Shown: positions 1 to 10,358 of the stretch, piece by piece | How the letters are laid out: each line of letters begins with the position of its first letter | Position numbering within the stretch: the first letter of the stretch is position 1 | From: Litsea cubeba | Lineage: Eukaryota; Streptophyta; Magnoliopsida; Laurales; Lauraceae | Reading direction: 5' to 3' | NCBI GenBank assembly: GCA_012931725.1 | Contig: WHSA01001031.1 | Span: 62,001 to 126,000, forward strand | Length of the DNA: 64,000 bases | Made by a program: the position numbers and the translations under genes | Notes under the pieces: generated by a model | Database searches by the model: none | Told to the model about the DNA's origin: nothing | The model's input: the letters and a program-made list of their open reading frames with translations, nothing else

Positions 1-22
1 TGGTGATGCCGTCCCTAATGAC

Positions 23-2236
23 ATGACATACCAGAGGAGATGCTTTCAGTTCTCTTTCACAGCAGATGGTGAGAAGAAGACTATTGCTACCCGGTCGACG
101 TTTGATCGCACCGTCTCGATCATAAGCCTTGCCCCCACGAGCTCTAAGATAGAAGATCCTCCAAGCTGGGTGAGAAGGACACATGTAATTAAGACCGGAG
201 TTTTTGTTGGCGGTTCTCCTGGATATGCGAAGAAGTCGCCTACTGACTTAGACATGTTAATGCCGGCCAGTGGTTACCAGGGCTCTGATTATCCATCGGT
301 CGATTTGAGACCGATGGGCCTTGGTATTTTCAGCAGTGACGGCAGCAATTGGATAAAGCCTTTTCGACTTTGTGGCCATTTCAATGCTGACTCCGAGTGG
401 AAGTCATGGACTGATCGCGTCCTGCTGATTGGTGGCGCCGTTTTGAAGGAAGCCGGGATTTTTGATGCGGTCCACGCCTTTAGGGAGACCGTGATCTTTT
501 CCGACGAGGCCTTCATGGCTATGTTGGAGTCATTCTCAAACCAATACCTTCGTTGTGACGAATGGTGAGATTGGTTTTTGTTTGAAGGAGCTGAGTGCCA
601 TTACTAGATTGCCCATCCTTGGCAAACTCTATGAGGAGTTTATACCGATCGACATCGTCCTTGAGGAACAGTCTGAGGAGTTCAGGCTTCTGTACTTTCA
701 GCTTGTCGCCTTCTATGATTTTTTGAAGGAGAAGGAGGGTTTGAAAGTTAGATCCAGCAGTTGGAAGAGCTCTAGCTCTTCATTCCCCAACTTGTTTGAT
801 AGCAGGGAGTCTTCTGATAGTGTGACCCAGGAAGCCAGGGCTCAGGATCCAAGTTCGAAGAAGATCTTGACTATGCAAGAAGAATTGAGAGATTTCTGTG
901 CGAGTACAAATGCCATATGCCCTGACATTGCACTGCGAGGAGATCTCGCTGTTTACCTCACTTATTGGCTTGGTGAGGCTATTTTTGCTGGAGGAGATGG
1001 AACGCACATCAGGCCGCATTGTATTTTTTCGGCTTGTCAGATGGCGTTTGGAGAGCAGCTTGCTTTGGTGCCAGCTCTTTACTCCTACCTGTGTACCGAA
1101 TTGCAGGCTGCTGCTTTTTTGGTTCGGCTTGGGCTTCCCATGAACAGGGTATTTTCAGCCCACATCTTTTATTCATGGTATGTGTACCACTGTCCTGGCT
1201 TCCACCGGCTGGGTGCTGCACAGGATGATGATCCTCTGATGATTCGGCTAGCTAAGGGCAAAGCCGTGTCCGAATCACTTTTGTTTGCCCGCATGAGGAT
1301 CCGACGGTTCAGGGACGTCGAGATGGGGCAGTCTTCAGTGAAGCTTTCTCCGGAGTTGCGGAAGAAGGCTTTTGATTTTGGTGCCTCCCGAGACTCTACC
1401 AAGGCGGGGTCGGGAAGGCATTACTCCTTGACGAACACAGAGAAGGAGTGGCTTTTCAGCATACGTGTCGGCACGATGGTGTACCGCGGACTTCTTTTCG
1501 TCGACATCCAGTCGTATGTACCCTCTCGCTTTGCTTTGTAGTTGGGCTTTTCTCAAGGCGTTGTTGGAACGCCTTTAAGCATGGTGAAAAGCTTTGGAGG
1601 TATACAGGACGGGAGAAATGCATGGGCTTTTTATAGTGCTGAAGACACTACAGCCATGATCTTTTATCTTGTGTTGTCGACTTCCCGGACTGCCGGCTTT
1701 GCGAAGTGGTTCGCGGAGAGCTTTTCGGCATATCAGGGGCTTTCCAAGAAGGAGCTTGATGTGAAGCTGGCATCTGGAAAGGGCCTTGGAAAGTCGGATG
1801 GCGTCCTGCGAAAGGAAGTTTGGGCCTTCCTTTCTAGAGAGAAGCACAAGATAGGCTTTCTCGGTGATCAGGGCGTCATTGGTTCTGAAGCTGTTCGAGA
1901 AGTACCTGATGAGGCTTTAGAGCAGCTAGAACAGGAGGAAGCCGAACTTGATGCTTGGATGCAAGCGGCACAGAGGCAAGCTTCCATCGAGTCTACTGAT
2001 AAGGGTAGACCATCCAGTGAGGAGTCAAGTGGGAGACCTGACTCTGATAGCGGGGCAGGTTCCTCTAAGAAGCGAGCCCGCAGGAGTAAGAGGATGAGGA
2101 GTCATCATCGCAGAAAAGGGGCAATATGAGGACTCTCCTGACATAGAAGTCCCTCTTACTATTAATGAGGATGTGCCAGTGGATGCTGATGAACCTCCAG
2201 AGAAGAGAAGCCGAGAAGAAGAGACCGTTGGTGAAG
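23..2236 (+). pseudogene. Plant mobile domain (PMD) gene, antisense passenger of element A, N-terminal part
   Basis: Reading segments 23-568, about 543-1541 and 1542-2129 join into one PMD protein of the aminotransferase-like plant mobile domain family (the family of Arabidopsis MAIN and MAIL1). Recognisable parts are the NGEIGFCLKELSAITRLPI block near 560-625 and the block around 930-1080 with LRGDLAVYLTYWLGEAIF and IRP. The block at 1516-1565 (YVPSRF, then LGFSQGV) is interrupted by an in-frame TAG at 1539-1541. Reading passes from frame 2 to frame 3 near 535-556, which implies a one-base indel. Another frame change lies near 2090-2130, before an acidic stretch. The gene is opposite to the retrotransposon's own genes. 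PMD proteins of the host act in transcription and silencing, but the role of TE-borne copies is not established. The true start may lie left of the window. Confidence 0.8.
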
Positions 2237-2711
2237 GTATGATTCTTCCTCTTTTTCTTTCCATTTCTTTTCATGGGATTTTTCCATGTCTTGGTTTGTT
2301 TTCTCTCCCTGCTGCTCCTTTATTTTTTTAGCGAAGGAAGATTTGGCGATGCCTGAGGTTCCAACCGATGAGGTGGTGACAGATCCTGTCGGGGCACCTG
2401 AAGAAGAACCGAGGGACTCTGGAGTGAATCCAGAATCTCCAATTGGTATAACTTCATTTGCTTCTTTTTTTTGTGTCTGTGACTTGGTTTGCTAACATTT
2501 TTCTTGTCAGCTGACTTGCCACAGGATTCCGATGACTTTGAACCATCGATGGACGCAAATGTTAATGATGCTTTTGATGAGTTCATGGAGGAAGAAAGTG
2601 TTCCGCCAGTCGTCGAAGAAGGTATTTTGTAGTAACAACCCTGATAATGATTTTCAAATAGGATCATATTCATACCTTTTTGTGTTTCTTTGGCTGGTTT
2701 TGAGGTGACAG
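2237..2711 (+). other. Predicted introns and two short acidic exons of the antisense PMD gene
   Basis: Three intron-like stretches with plant splice signals interrupt an acidic coding region. Intron 1 is about 2237-2331 (donor GAAG/GTATGA, T-rich tract, acceptor TTTTTTTAG). Intron 2 is about 2446-2510 (donor TTG/GTATAAC, acceptor TTCTTGTCAG). Intron 3 is about 2622 to 2704 or 2711 (donor GAAG/GTATTT; two possible acceptors). The exons at 2332-2445 and 2511-2621 are rich in Glu and Asp. The introns are short and T-rich as in plants. Splicing is inferred from sequence only. Confidence 0.6.
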
Positions 2712-3634
2712 CGGAGAGTCCGTTGCTTCCTTCAGAACCAGAGCAAGGGATGCCAGAGGTCGATCCAGAGGTAGAGGCTCCTGGGACCAGTTCTGACACT
2801 GTTGAGAAGATACCTCGTGCTGAAATTCCTTCTCCAGCAGCTCCAACTGGAAAGAGTTCTTTTGTTCCTCTTCCAATGGGACATGACATGGGCAGCCGAC
2901 CGACGAAGCGGGGCGAATCTTCAGCTGGGCCTTCTCTTCTTTTTACGAAGGAGGTGGCGGTGCGGGTTCTGAGCTCTTGGATTGAGACTCTCCTTGCTGG
3001 ACACTTGGATGCCGGATTTGGCATGATCCAGCATGTGCGTGAGATTCTCGGTGATGCCGAAGAGGCTGGCCTGGATGTCACAGGTGCTAGGGCGATCGTT
3101 GATAGGATCATTGAGCTGGGTGACAAATGGTTTGAGGCCATGGGTTTGGCTGATGACCAGTTCTTCAAGGAGATGTTCCTGGATCCTACTGATAAGGCTA
3201 AGTCTGACCTGGATGAGGCTACACAAAGCAGGAAGCAGATAGTCCGAGAGAAGAACTTAGAAGAGCTAGCCATCATTGGGCTGACACATGAACTTAACAT
3301 CCTTGATAGGGAGGTTGATGAGGCCAGGAAACGTCTTGAGCATCTGCAGGCACAAGTTGCTGCCAAGTGGGCTGCAATAACAGAGGCTCGCGACAAGGAA
3401 AGTGCTCTGATTCGCCGGGTTGCAGATGCTGATCGAGTTCTTGAAAGGAGGTCTCAAGAGAACAAACAATGGCGAACTGCTCGGGATAAGCTTCCCGGTG
3501 TGAAAGAAGGATTGAAGCATTCTCCCGCATCTCATGGCAAGTTCCTGAAGAAGCGTGCCTTGGAATCCCTGACGGCTGAGGCCAAAAGTTTGCTTGAGGA
3601 GCTGAAATCTTGGCTGGAGACCATTTTTGGTTGA
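2712..3634 (+). pseudogene. C-terminal coiled-coil region of the antisense PMD gene (copy A)
   Basis: An open frame ending at the TGA at 3632-3634 encodes an acidic, Pro/Ser-rich start (EQGMPEVDPEVEAPG). This is followed by a long Glu/Lys/Arg/Leu-rich helical region from about 3180 to 3600 (LDREVDEARKRLEHLQAQV and further heptad-like stretches), which predicts a coiled coil. It ends KSWLETIFG. The last 93 or so codons recur at 53,721-54,001 beside element B, which supports real shared coding sequence. The segment is intact here, but the upstream domain of the same gene carries a stop and frame changes. No enzymatic motif is visible. Confidence 0.7.
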
Positions 3635-3880
3635 GCTCCTGTTTTTTTTTTTTTTTTTGTAATCAGAAACTATCCTTCTTTCCTTTTTTTTGGTACCACA
3701 TGTATTTTTTTTTGTGGTGCTTGAGAACACTTTTTTTTTGTACCGCATGTACTTTTTTGGTAATCTTTTTTTTTTTGTTTTACCTACGCTCACTTAAATC
3801 TTTTTGTGATGAAAGTAATTGCTAAATGGGATTTGATCAAAAGCTTGTCATTTTGTGAAAATCTTTTGTCAAATGATTGT
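3635..3880. other. T-rich spacer downstream of the antisense gene
   Basis: The spacer is very T-rich with runs of 8-15 T on the plus strand. It then enters a conserved segment (about 3785-3880) that is also found next to element B, where it is triplicated. No coding potential is visible. Confidence 0.6.
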
Positions 3881-3884
3881 TTTG

Positions 3885-4075
3885 GCAAGGGAGCCAGATT
3901 TTGTTTGTGGCATGGAAGCCGATTTGTGGCATTGATAGCCGGTTTTGGTGCCATCTATAGCCGGGTTTTTGGCATTGGTAGCCGAGTTTTTTTAAAGCCA
4001 ATTTTTTTTTTGTTTTGTGGCATTGATAGCCGGTTTGTTTTGGTGGCATCTATAGCCGTTTTGGTTTTCAAAAAT
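3885..4075. repeat. Short degenerate tandem repeat, GGCAT..ATAGCCGG..TTT family
   Basis: Repeated variants of GGCATTGATAGCCGGTTTTG, separated by T-runs, occur between the antisense gene and integrase. The same family is expanded at 54,425-54,680 in element B. A two-unit version lies inside the LTR at about 16,078-16,112, so the motif belongs to the element. Confidence 0.75.
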
Positions 4076-4535
4076 GCAAGTATCGACTAAAAGTCGCCTC
4101 CCTGCTGAATGTTCTTGTAAGTATCGATGGAATGTCGCATCCTTTCTCATTCGGTTGCGAGTATCGATGGAATGTCGCATCCTCGCGGATTTGGGTGCAA
4201 GTATCGATGGAATGTCGCATCCTTGCTTTTAAAAATTCTTGGTTTTGCGGGTACTGACTTGATGTCGTTTCCCCATGATTTTTGAAATTGGTGGTTTTCT
4301 CGAACCTTTGGGTCATGGATATCAACTGAAATGTCGCGTCTCCATGGTTTTTTGGGTTTTTTCGAACCTTTGAAATTTGGGTTGTAGATATCAACTGAAA
4401 TGTTGCATCTCCACGGTTTTGGATTTTGAAAGTATCGACAAAATGTCGCTTCCCTGCTATTTTGGAAGTGTCGAATATGATTCGCATGCTTCCGATTTGT
4501 GCCAGTATCGACTAAGCGTCGCTTCCCTGCGATTT
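4075..4535. repeat. Minisatellite, GTATCGAnnGAATGTCGCnTCC family
   Basis: About ten degenerate units of roughly 45-60 bp have a core GTATCGATGGAATGTCGCAT or GATATCAACTGAAATGTCG, followed by CC(T/A)-rich spacers. Units are near 4078, 4119, 4160, 4200, 4250, 4318, 4387, 4431 and 4504. The same array, in the same order, is at 54,690-55,140 in element B, so it predates the split of the two copies. Confidence 0.8.
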
Positions 4536-4882
4536 TTTGAAAAACCATTTTTTTTTTGTTTAAAGACATGAGGGTCATAAGTTTTGACCTAAAACCATTT
4601 AGGCGGTAAAAGGTAGGGTGGACTAGAGTGGAAATCCCTGAATCCGGATTTTATTTCAAACCATGAATTTTGGGTTCAAGGGTTGAAAATTTTGGTCAAG
4701 TTAGGGAAAGGTTCCTAAACTTGGATTTTTGAATAATGAAACGATGAAAGTAAGCATTGTTTAAATTTTTAGAAATTTCAACATTTGACATGAAAATTCT
4801 AAAAAAGGTGGGTTTAGCGAGCGTGTACCTGGAAACCGGTTTTGGCCGTACAGGCATTGCTCTTACCTAGTTGGGTAAGTCT
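4536..4882. other. 3' untranslated spacer of element A pol
   Basis: This noncoding stretch lies between the minisatellite and the integrase stop codon and is collinear with 55,141-55,505 in element B. I see no gene or strong signal. Confidence 0.5.
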
Positions 4883-5989
4883 TCAAGGGTAGTACCTCTT
4901 TAGGAACTTGTCGTTGATGGGCAGCATACATCTGTCACCTTCCATGTTTAGGAGTGCGTTGCGCCGTTGGAGAAAACCTTGTTGATGACGTAGGGTCCCT
5001 CCCATTTTGGCTCAAATTTGCCTTTGGACTTGTGAGCGAAGACCATTGGTCTTTCTACCGCAAGAACCAAGTCACCCTTTTTGAAGGCGCGTTGCCTGAC
5101 CTTTTTGTCGAAAGATCCTGCCATGCGTGCTTGGTAAAGTTCAATGCTTTGTTGAGCTTCGAGCCGTCTCTTATCGAGATTGTCCAGCTCATGGAGTCGC
5201 AATTTGACATTGCTTTCTTGAGTCATGTCATTTTACAAGGATACCCTCAAGGAAGGAATTTGTACTTCCAAGGGCACGATAGCTTCGCATCCATAGACCA
5301 AGGAGAATGGTGTGCTATGGGTTGGTCCTCGAACGGTGGTTCGATAGGCCCACAAAGCTTCAGACAGTTGGTCGCTCCAGTCTCTTTTGTGACTAGAGAC
5401 CATCTTCTTGAGGATTTTACAGAGTGTCTTGTTGAAAGCTTATGCTAATCCGTTTGCTGCCAGATTGTATGGAGTTGAAGGACAGCTTAGGATTTTATAT
5501 TTATCGCAGAACCTGTAGAATCGATGATCCCAGAATTGTGGTCCGTTATCATGGATGAATTTTTTGGGTATGACGAAACGACAAATGATGTTGGTGCGCA
5601 GGAACCGAAGGATTGATGAGGTCTTCATTTCGTTGAGCGTAAATGCTTCTGACCACTTGGAGAAATAATCCGTAGCGGCGAAGATGAAGCGATGACCTTT
5701 GCTCGAAGGGAGAGAAATAGGACCTATGATGTCCATACCCCAGGCTTCGAAAGGCCATGAAATCGCTGTAGGATGTAGCCATTCTGGAGGCATGTGAATG
5801 TAATCTCCATGAACTTGGCATTGTTGGCAGCGCTTAGCAAATTGCATTGCGTCGGCTACCATGGTAGGCCAGTAATAACCTAACCTTTTTATCTGATCAT
5901 AGAGCTTGGGACCAGCATGAACTTCTTTGAGTGTTTCTTCAGCCTCTTGTTGTGACAAGCAGCGTAGAAGTACTCCGTTGAAGGATTTC
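4883..5989 (-). pseudogene. Ty3/gypsy integrase, copy A (inactive)
   Basis: The minus-strand integrase ends at the stop at 4883-4885. It has a zinc-finger part with a CQQC pair, a core with GMDIIG (first Asp), HDNGPQFWD (second Asp) and AANGLA just before the third acidic position, and a C-terminal part with FKKGDLVLAV and KFEPKWEGPYVI. Three lesions are visible against copy B. A 24-bp deletion at the GACCAGC at 5910-5916 removes eight residues including the second His of the HHCC finger. The catalytic Glu codon is TAA (plus-strand 5440-5442). A frame change near 4955 disrupts the tail. The family joins retrotransposon cDNA into the genome, but this copy cannot. Confidence 0.92.
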
Positions 5990-6805
5990 CTAGCAAAGGA
6001 TTTTCGAAGGAATATCCAAATGAAAGCTTGGGGTTTGCCTTTGGATGCTTACCCATTCTTTTGGATCTTCAGGTAGGATTCTGAACATAATGTAATCAAT
6101 GAACGGATCCCTCCAGTCGCCGATTGAAGTTTGAAGGATTGAAATCCGACTTCCAACCACTTGGTGGCATTCAGCAACTGCTTGATGTGTGTTAAGAGGA
6201 GGAAGGATTCTTTTTTCGCACACTGTGATTTGCATGTTTTCCCCTTCCTGGATTGCCATAGATGCGGCAAGTCCAGCCAGGGCATCTGCACGTATGTTTT
6301 CACCTCTACGAATGTGGGTAATGTGACAGATCTCAAACTTTTGCATAAGCGATTGTGCTTTGTTGTAGTAAGGCAGCAAATCTGGCTTCCTGACTTCAAA
6401 TTTCTGATTCATTTGGTTGACGATCAGTTGAGAGTCTCCAAAGACCTCCAGCATGGTGATACCGGATTCGATGGCGAGTTCCAATCCTAGGATCAGAGCT
6501 TGATATTCAGCTGCATTGTTTGTGCATGGTTCTAGTAGCGAGAAAGCGTGTGGAATCATGTATTTGTCGGGGCTAACAAAGAGGATGCCAACTCCCGAGA
6601 TCAGCTGTCTTTTTTCATTTGTCCTGGTTGCACCGTCAAAGTACATGTCCCAGAAAGCATTTTGTGAGAAAGTCTCCACATTGTAGACTGGTTCGTCTGG
6701 AAGATCATCTCTGAGTGGAGAATCTTTAGGCAATGGATGCTCTGCGAGGAAGTCTGCTAGAGCTTGCCCTTTGATTGCCTTTTGTGGTACATACCTAATA
6801 TCAAA
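5990..6805 (-). pseudogene. Second RNase H domain (archaeal-type) of element A pol
   Basis: The main open frame is 5990-6733, with the linker KGQALADFLAEHPLP-type region upstream. The acidic residues of RNase H are present in order: YFDGATRT, NNAAEYQAL, GDSQLIVNQ and RADALAGLA. A separate RNase H exists upstream next to RT (6806-7100), and this duplicated arrangement is the hallmark of the Tat lineage. The domain would degrade the RNA strand during reverse transcription or assist it. It is separated from the RT segment by the stop at 6806-6808 and reaches a stop at 5990, where copy B reads on into integrase. Confidence 0.88.
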
Positions 6806-7936
6806 TTATGACAGAAGGATGGACCATTTTGCCAGTCGAGCATTGAGAGAACCTGCCTTTGTGACAAGGACCTTCAAGAGGTTGACCCTTGAGACCAGGT
6901 AGACTGTGTTGGAAAGTAAGTAGTGACGCAGCTTTTGTACGGCGAACATCACTGCAAGACATTTTTTTTCGACTGGAGAGTAGCGATGCTCTACACCTAC
7001 TAGCATGCGGCTGAGGTAATATAAAGCAGCTTCTTTTCTATCATCATTTTCTTGTGCAAGTAGAGCTCCCAGAGAGTGATCAAGGGCTCTTGTGTACAAG
7101 ATGAATGGTTTTCCAGTGGTAGGAGCAGCTAACACTGGAGGTTCTGTCAGGTATGACTTGATATCTTGGAATGCAGCTTCACAGTCAGCATCCCAGACAA
7201 AGTTTACACCTTTTTTCATCAACCGGAAGAATGGACGGCATTTCCCCGAAAGATTGGAGATGAACCGTCTGATGTAGGCCAATCTCCCTTGAAGCCCTTT
7301 GAGTTCTCTCAAGGTTCTTGGAGAGGGCATTTCTATAATGGCTTTGACTTTTATGGGGTCAAGCTCTATTCCAGCTTTCCGAACTAGGAATCCGAGGAAC
7401 TTACCCGACGAGACGCCGAAGAAGCATTTCAAAGGATTCATTCGCAGTTTGTGTTTGCGAAGCCGGAGGAAGACTTCTCGAAGGTCTTCAAGATGATCTT
7501 CTTTTCTTTTCCTTTTGACGGTGAGGTCATCAACGTAACATTCAACCGTCTTGTGCTGCATATCTTGGAATATCTTCATCATAGCCCTCTGATATGTGGC
7601 ACCAGAATTTTTCAGACCAAATGGCATGACAGTGTAGCAATACACGCCAAATGGGGTCCGAAAGGATGTATGTTTTTCATCCTCAGGATGCATCTTTATC
7701 TGATTGTAGCCAGAGAAACCATCCATGAATGTTATTCGCTCGAATCCATAGGTATTATCAATCATTACCTCTGGTATGGGGAGCGGAAATTCATCTTTTG
7801 GGCATGCGCCATTCAGGTCTCTATAGTCAATACAGACCCTAATCTGCCCATTTTTCTTTGTCACGGGGACAATGTTGGGGATGTTGTTCCTCACGGATGA
7901 AGCCGACGCTTTTGAGTTTTTGAACTTCTTATTCAA
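6806..7936 (-). pseudogene. Reverse transcriptase and first RNase H, copy A
   Basis: RT motifs run from VPVTKKNGQIRVCIDYRDLN through FMDGFSGYNQI and MPFGLKNSGATYQRAM to CYVDDLTVK (the YVDD catalytic box). The thumb and RNase H follow (FILYTRALDHSLGALLAQ, EHRYSPVEKKCLAV). An 11-bp deletion near 7876-7882 relative to copy B breaks the frame just before the first RT motif. The segment ends at TAA (plus-strand 6806-6808) where copy B has CAA. The deleted stretch would have encoded the link to the upstream RT entry sequence in the 7929-9131 segment. Confidence 0.93.
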
Positions 7937-9131
7937 TTTTACCCATCACATCTGGACGAAATCTTCTTTGGCCTTGCTTGACAGGCTTGATGTCTTCTTG
8001 AAGATTGAGTTTGTGGACCGCTATTTTGGGGTCTAAGCCAGGCATCTCAGCGTAAGACCATGCAAAGCAATCAATGAACTCACGAAGAAAGGCGATATAC
8101 TTTGGTAACTCATCATCCTTTATATTCTTCCTTATGAATACAGGACGTAGGTTATCTGGTGTTCCCAAGTCTATCTTTTGAACATGATCTTCTGTTGGAA
8201 GGTTCGAAGGTGGTTCCTCCATAATATTTTCGGAGGCTTCCAGCTCAACGAAACCTTCTGGGGTTTCAAGGGCATTTCCAGACCAAGGTTTTGTTCCTTT
8301 CCACGGGTCTTCTTGATCGGCAATTTTCCCAAGGCTTGCTATGAGATGATCCCAATCGCCTGTTGAAACTGGGTCGAAGTAGGCTACTTCTTTTAGAGAT
8401 GAGGGTTCTTCTGGGTCAGAAGAGCACATGTCTGTGCCATCGGATAACTCTTCTTCATTCTCAGAGAAATCGTGCCAATTGGATGAGCTTCTTGGATCTT
8501 TGTCAGGTGACTCATTAAAGAGATATCCAGGGAGATCGATGTCTTCATGGACTTGAGATGTTGAGGCTTGGTCAGTAAATTGACTTTTAAGCCTTTGTGT
8601 CAACTGTCTCAAAGGAGTGTCGAGATCGTACCCTAGCCCGTGTGAAGACTTTTCTACCTGGCCGTAGAGTCTCCAATCTTCCAGCTGACTTTTGGTCAAG
8701 GCGGGCCCCAATGGCGTGAGAATACCGTGGCCTTCTCCCAAACCGACTGGGTTTTGAGCGTCATAGCCCATTTTCTTCATAATAGCTTGTGCCACAGAAC
8801 TATATAAGGATAGTTGAGGCATACCTTTATTTTGGAAAGGTTCAAGCATGGAGTTTGATGAAGAAGCATCCGATCTATGGAAGAAGATTGGCTTTTCCTT
8901 TGCTAAAGTTGCTGGAACAACGAATGAAGCTGACGTAGGATCTTTTATGTCAGAACTTGTCTCCATTGGAGTAAGAGCAGGCTGAACTTGCTGAGTGTCA
9001 GCTTGGCTTGATGATGTGTCGTCTTCTGGCTCTGAATCCGAATCCGTGTCTTGCATGATAGACACGAAAGAGACAACAAATTTGCCCCCAGGCTTTTGCT
9101 TTGCCTTCTTCACTTTAGTTGTGATGACCAA
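7929..9131 (-). pseudogene. Protease-RT linker with G-patch-like motif and RT entry region, copy A
   Basis: The segment starts Lys-rich, followed by an acidic Ser-rich stretch (DTDSDSEPEDDTSSS). Near 8690-8795 comes IMKKMGYDAQNPVGLGEG, which fits the G-patch pattern (Gly-rich, nucleic-acid binding). After a long acidic linker it reaches FIDCFAWSYAEMPGLDP and VKQGQRRFRPDV, the standard entry to gypsy RT. It then runs out of frame because of the deletion near 7880. A small Lys-rich open stretch at 9110-9301 (VKKKKRRST) is the preceding part of the same polyprotein in another frame. Copy B carries the same region, split by a solo LTR. Confidence 0.8.
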
Positions 9132-9401
9132 AGGCTTTGAAGGTTTGAGGGAGATGATGAAGGGAGTTTGAATGTTCTCTTCGGATTTACCGGATGGTTT
9201 GTTTTCTTCCGGTGATTGTTGAGGAGCTTTGCCTTCATCTTTCTAGAGATTTTCGGCAAAGGATGCTGTGTACTTCTCCTCTTCTTCTTTTTCACCTTCA
9301 TTCATTTGTGAGTCTGCGAAGTGGACTTCTTTACCTTTGAAGGGTTTTCTATCCGCAAAAACTTAATGTATCATGCCGTCGTCGCCAACAAACTTGATGC
9401 A

Positions 9402-10055
9402 TTAATGTAAAGTTGAAGGGACAACACCATTCTCGTGGATCCAAGGACATCCGAGAAGGATGTTATAGCATGAAGGGGTTTTTATTGCATACACTGTGAC
9501 CTTAGAGATAAGATCACCGATCTGCAACTTGAACCTGATTTTGCCGATAGGCCTTTGAGTACTCCCATCGTATCCGAAGATAGATACAGATGTGTGGCTA
9601 AGCTTGCTGGGTGGGATGCCTAACTCTTCGAGAGCCGATGTGGAGATGAGGTTGAGTGCAGAACCTGGGTCGATCGGAACTCTATGCATAGGCATTTCCT
9701 TGATGTACCCTGTGAAGTACAGGGGTCGGATGTGCCTGGTTTCGCCAAGTAGGAGGTCGTCCTTTGTGAAGGCGATGGTTGCACTGGCTGTTTTTTTAAC
9801 CGAGAGGCATTCAATGCATGATCCCTCAGTTTTCTTCTTTTCTCCCTTTGAGGAAGCTTCTGAGTTTTTGACCCGGTAATCCATTTCAATTTGGAGGACT
9901 TGCGGGGCATGTTTGTCGACATCCTCATTCAACTTTTGTAATTCTGAAATGAGATTATCACGAGTGTGCGGAGACATTTGCAACAAATCTAGGATGTGCA
10001 GACATGCAGGTATGTGCTTGAAGTGTTCAATCAAGTCATACTTGAAAGCCTCCAT
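9402..10055 (-). pseudogene. Retropepsin-like aspartic protease, copy A
   Basis: The segment begins EAFKYDLIEHFKHIPACL and contains the protease core: IDPGSALNLIS holds the catalytic Asp in a DPGS variant of the usual DTG or DSG. It is followed by FGYDGSTQRPIGKI, which resembles the flap region, and ILLGCPWIHENG, which matches the conserved LLGRPWIH of plant gypsy proteases. The enzyme would process the Gag-Pol polyprotein. The open frame ends at a stop at 9402-9404, where copy B continues through HQCIKFVGDDGMIHR. The DPGS triad is also present in copy B, so it is a lineage trait rather than a mutation. Confidence 0.88.
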
Positions 10056-10358
10056 AGGGCCTGCATGTTCATCATTGTTGCCACTAGGGGTCCTTACAAC
10101 ATCTTTTCCCGAAGGATTTACATATGTAAAGGAAGATTAATTGTAATTTTTGTGGTAGTCCCGGCCAGAGTGGGTGCCTCTACCAACTTCGAGAGCTTCT
10201 TGAGAAGGGTCTTCGTTTGGAAGATTGTCATCAGGATCAAGAGGCTGTCATTTTTCATTTGCTGAGGACGTATCAGCAGCAGAGTTGCCATCCTCAGTGA
10301 TTGTGTTGCACGGAGCATTTTCTTGGAACAAGTCCTGAACAGCATCCAGCAACCTTTC

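Noticed and set aside
2320..3396. Long minus-strand open frame of about 358 codons opposite the antisense gene
   Set aside because: It mirrors the repetitive Glu/Ser-rich coding sequence of the plus-strand gene and contains no recognised domain.
4075..4535. CRISPR-like spaced repeats
   Set aside because: Units are degenerate and contiguous in a plant retrotransposon; no cas genes, so a minisatellite.
5656..6072. Plus-strand open frames opposite integrase in both copies
   Set aside because: They appear in both copies only because the integrase on the other strand is conserved.
7451..7900. Plus-strand open frame of about 149 codons
   Set aside because: It lies opposite the RT of copy A and reads as the complement of conserved RT motifs.
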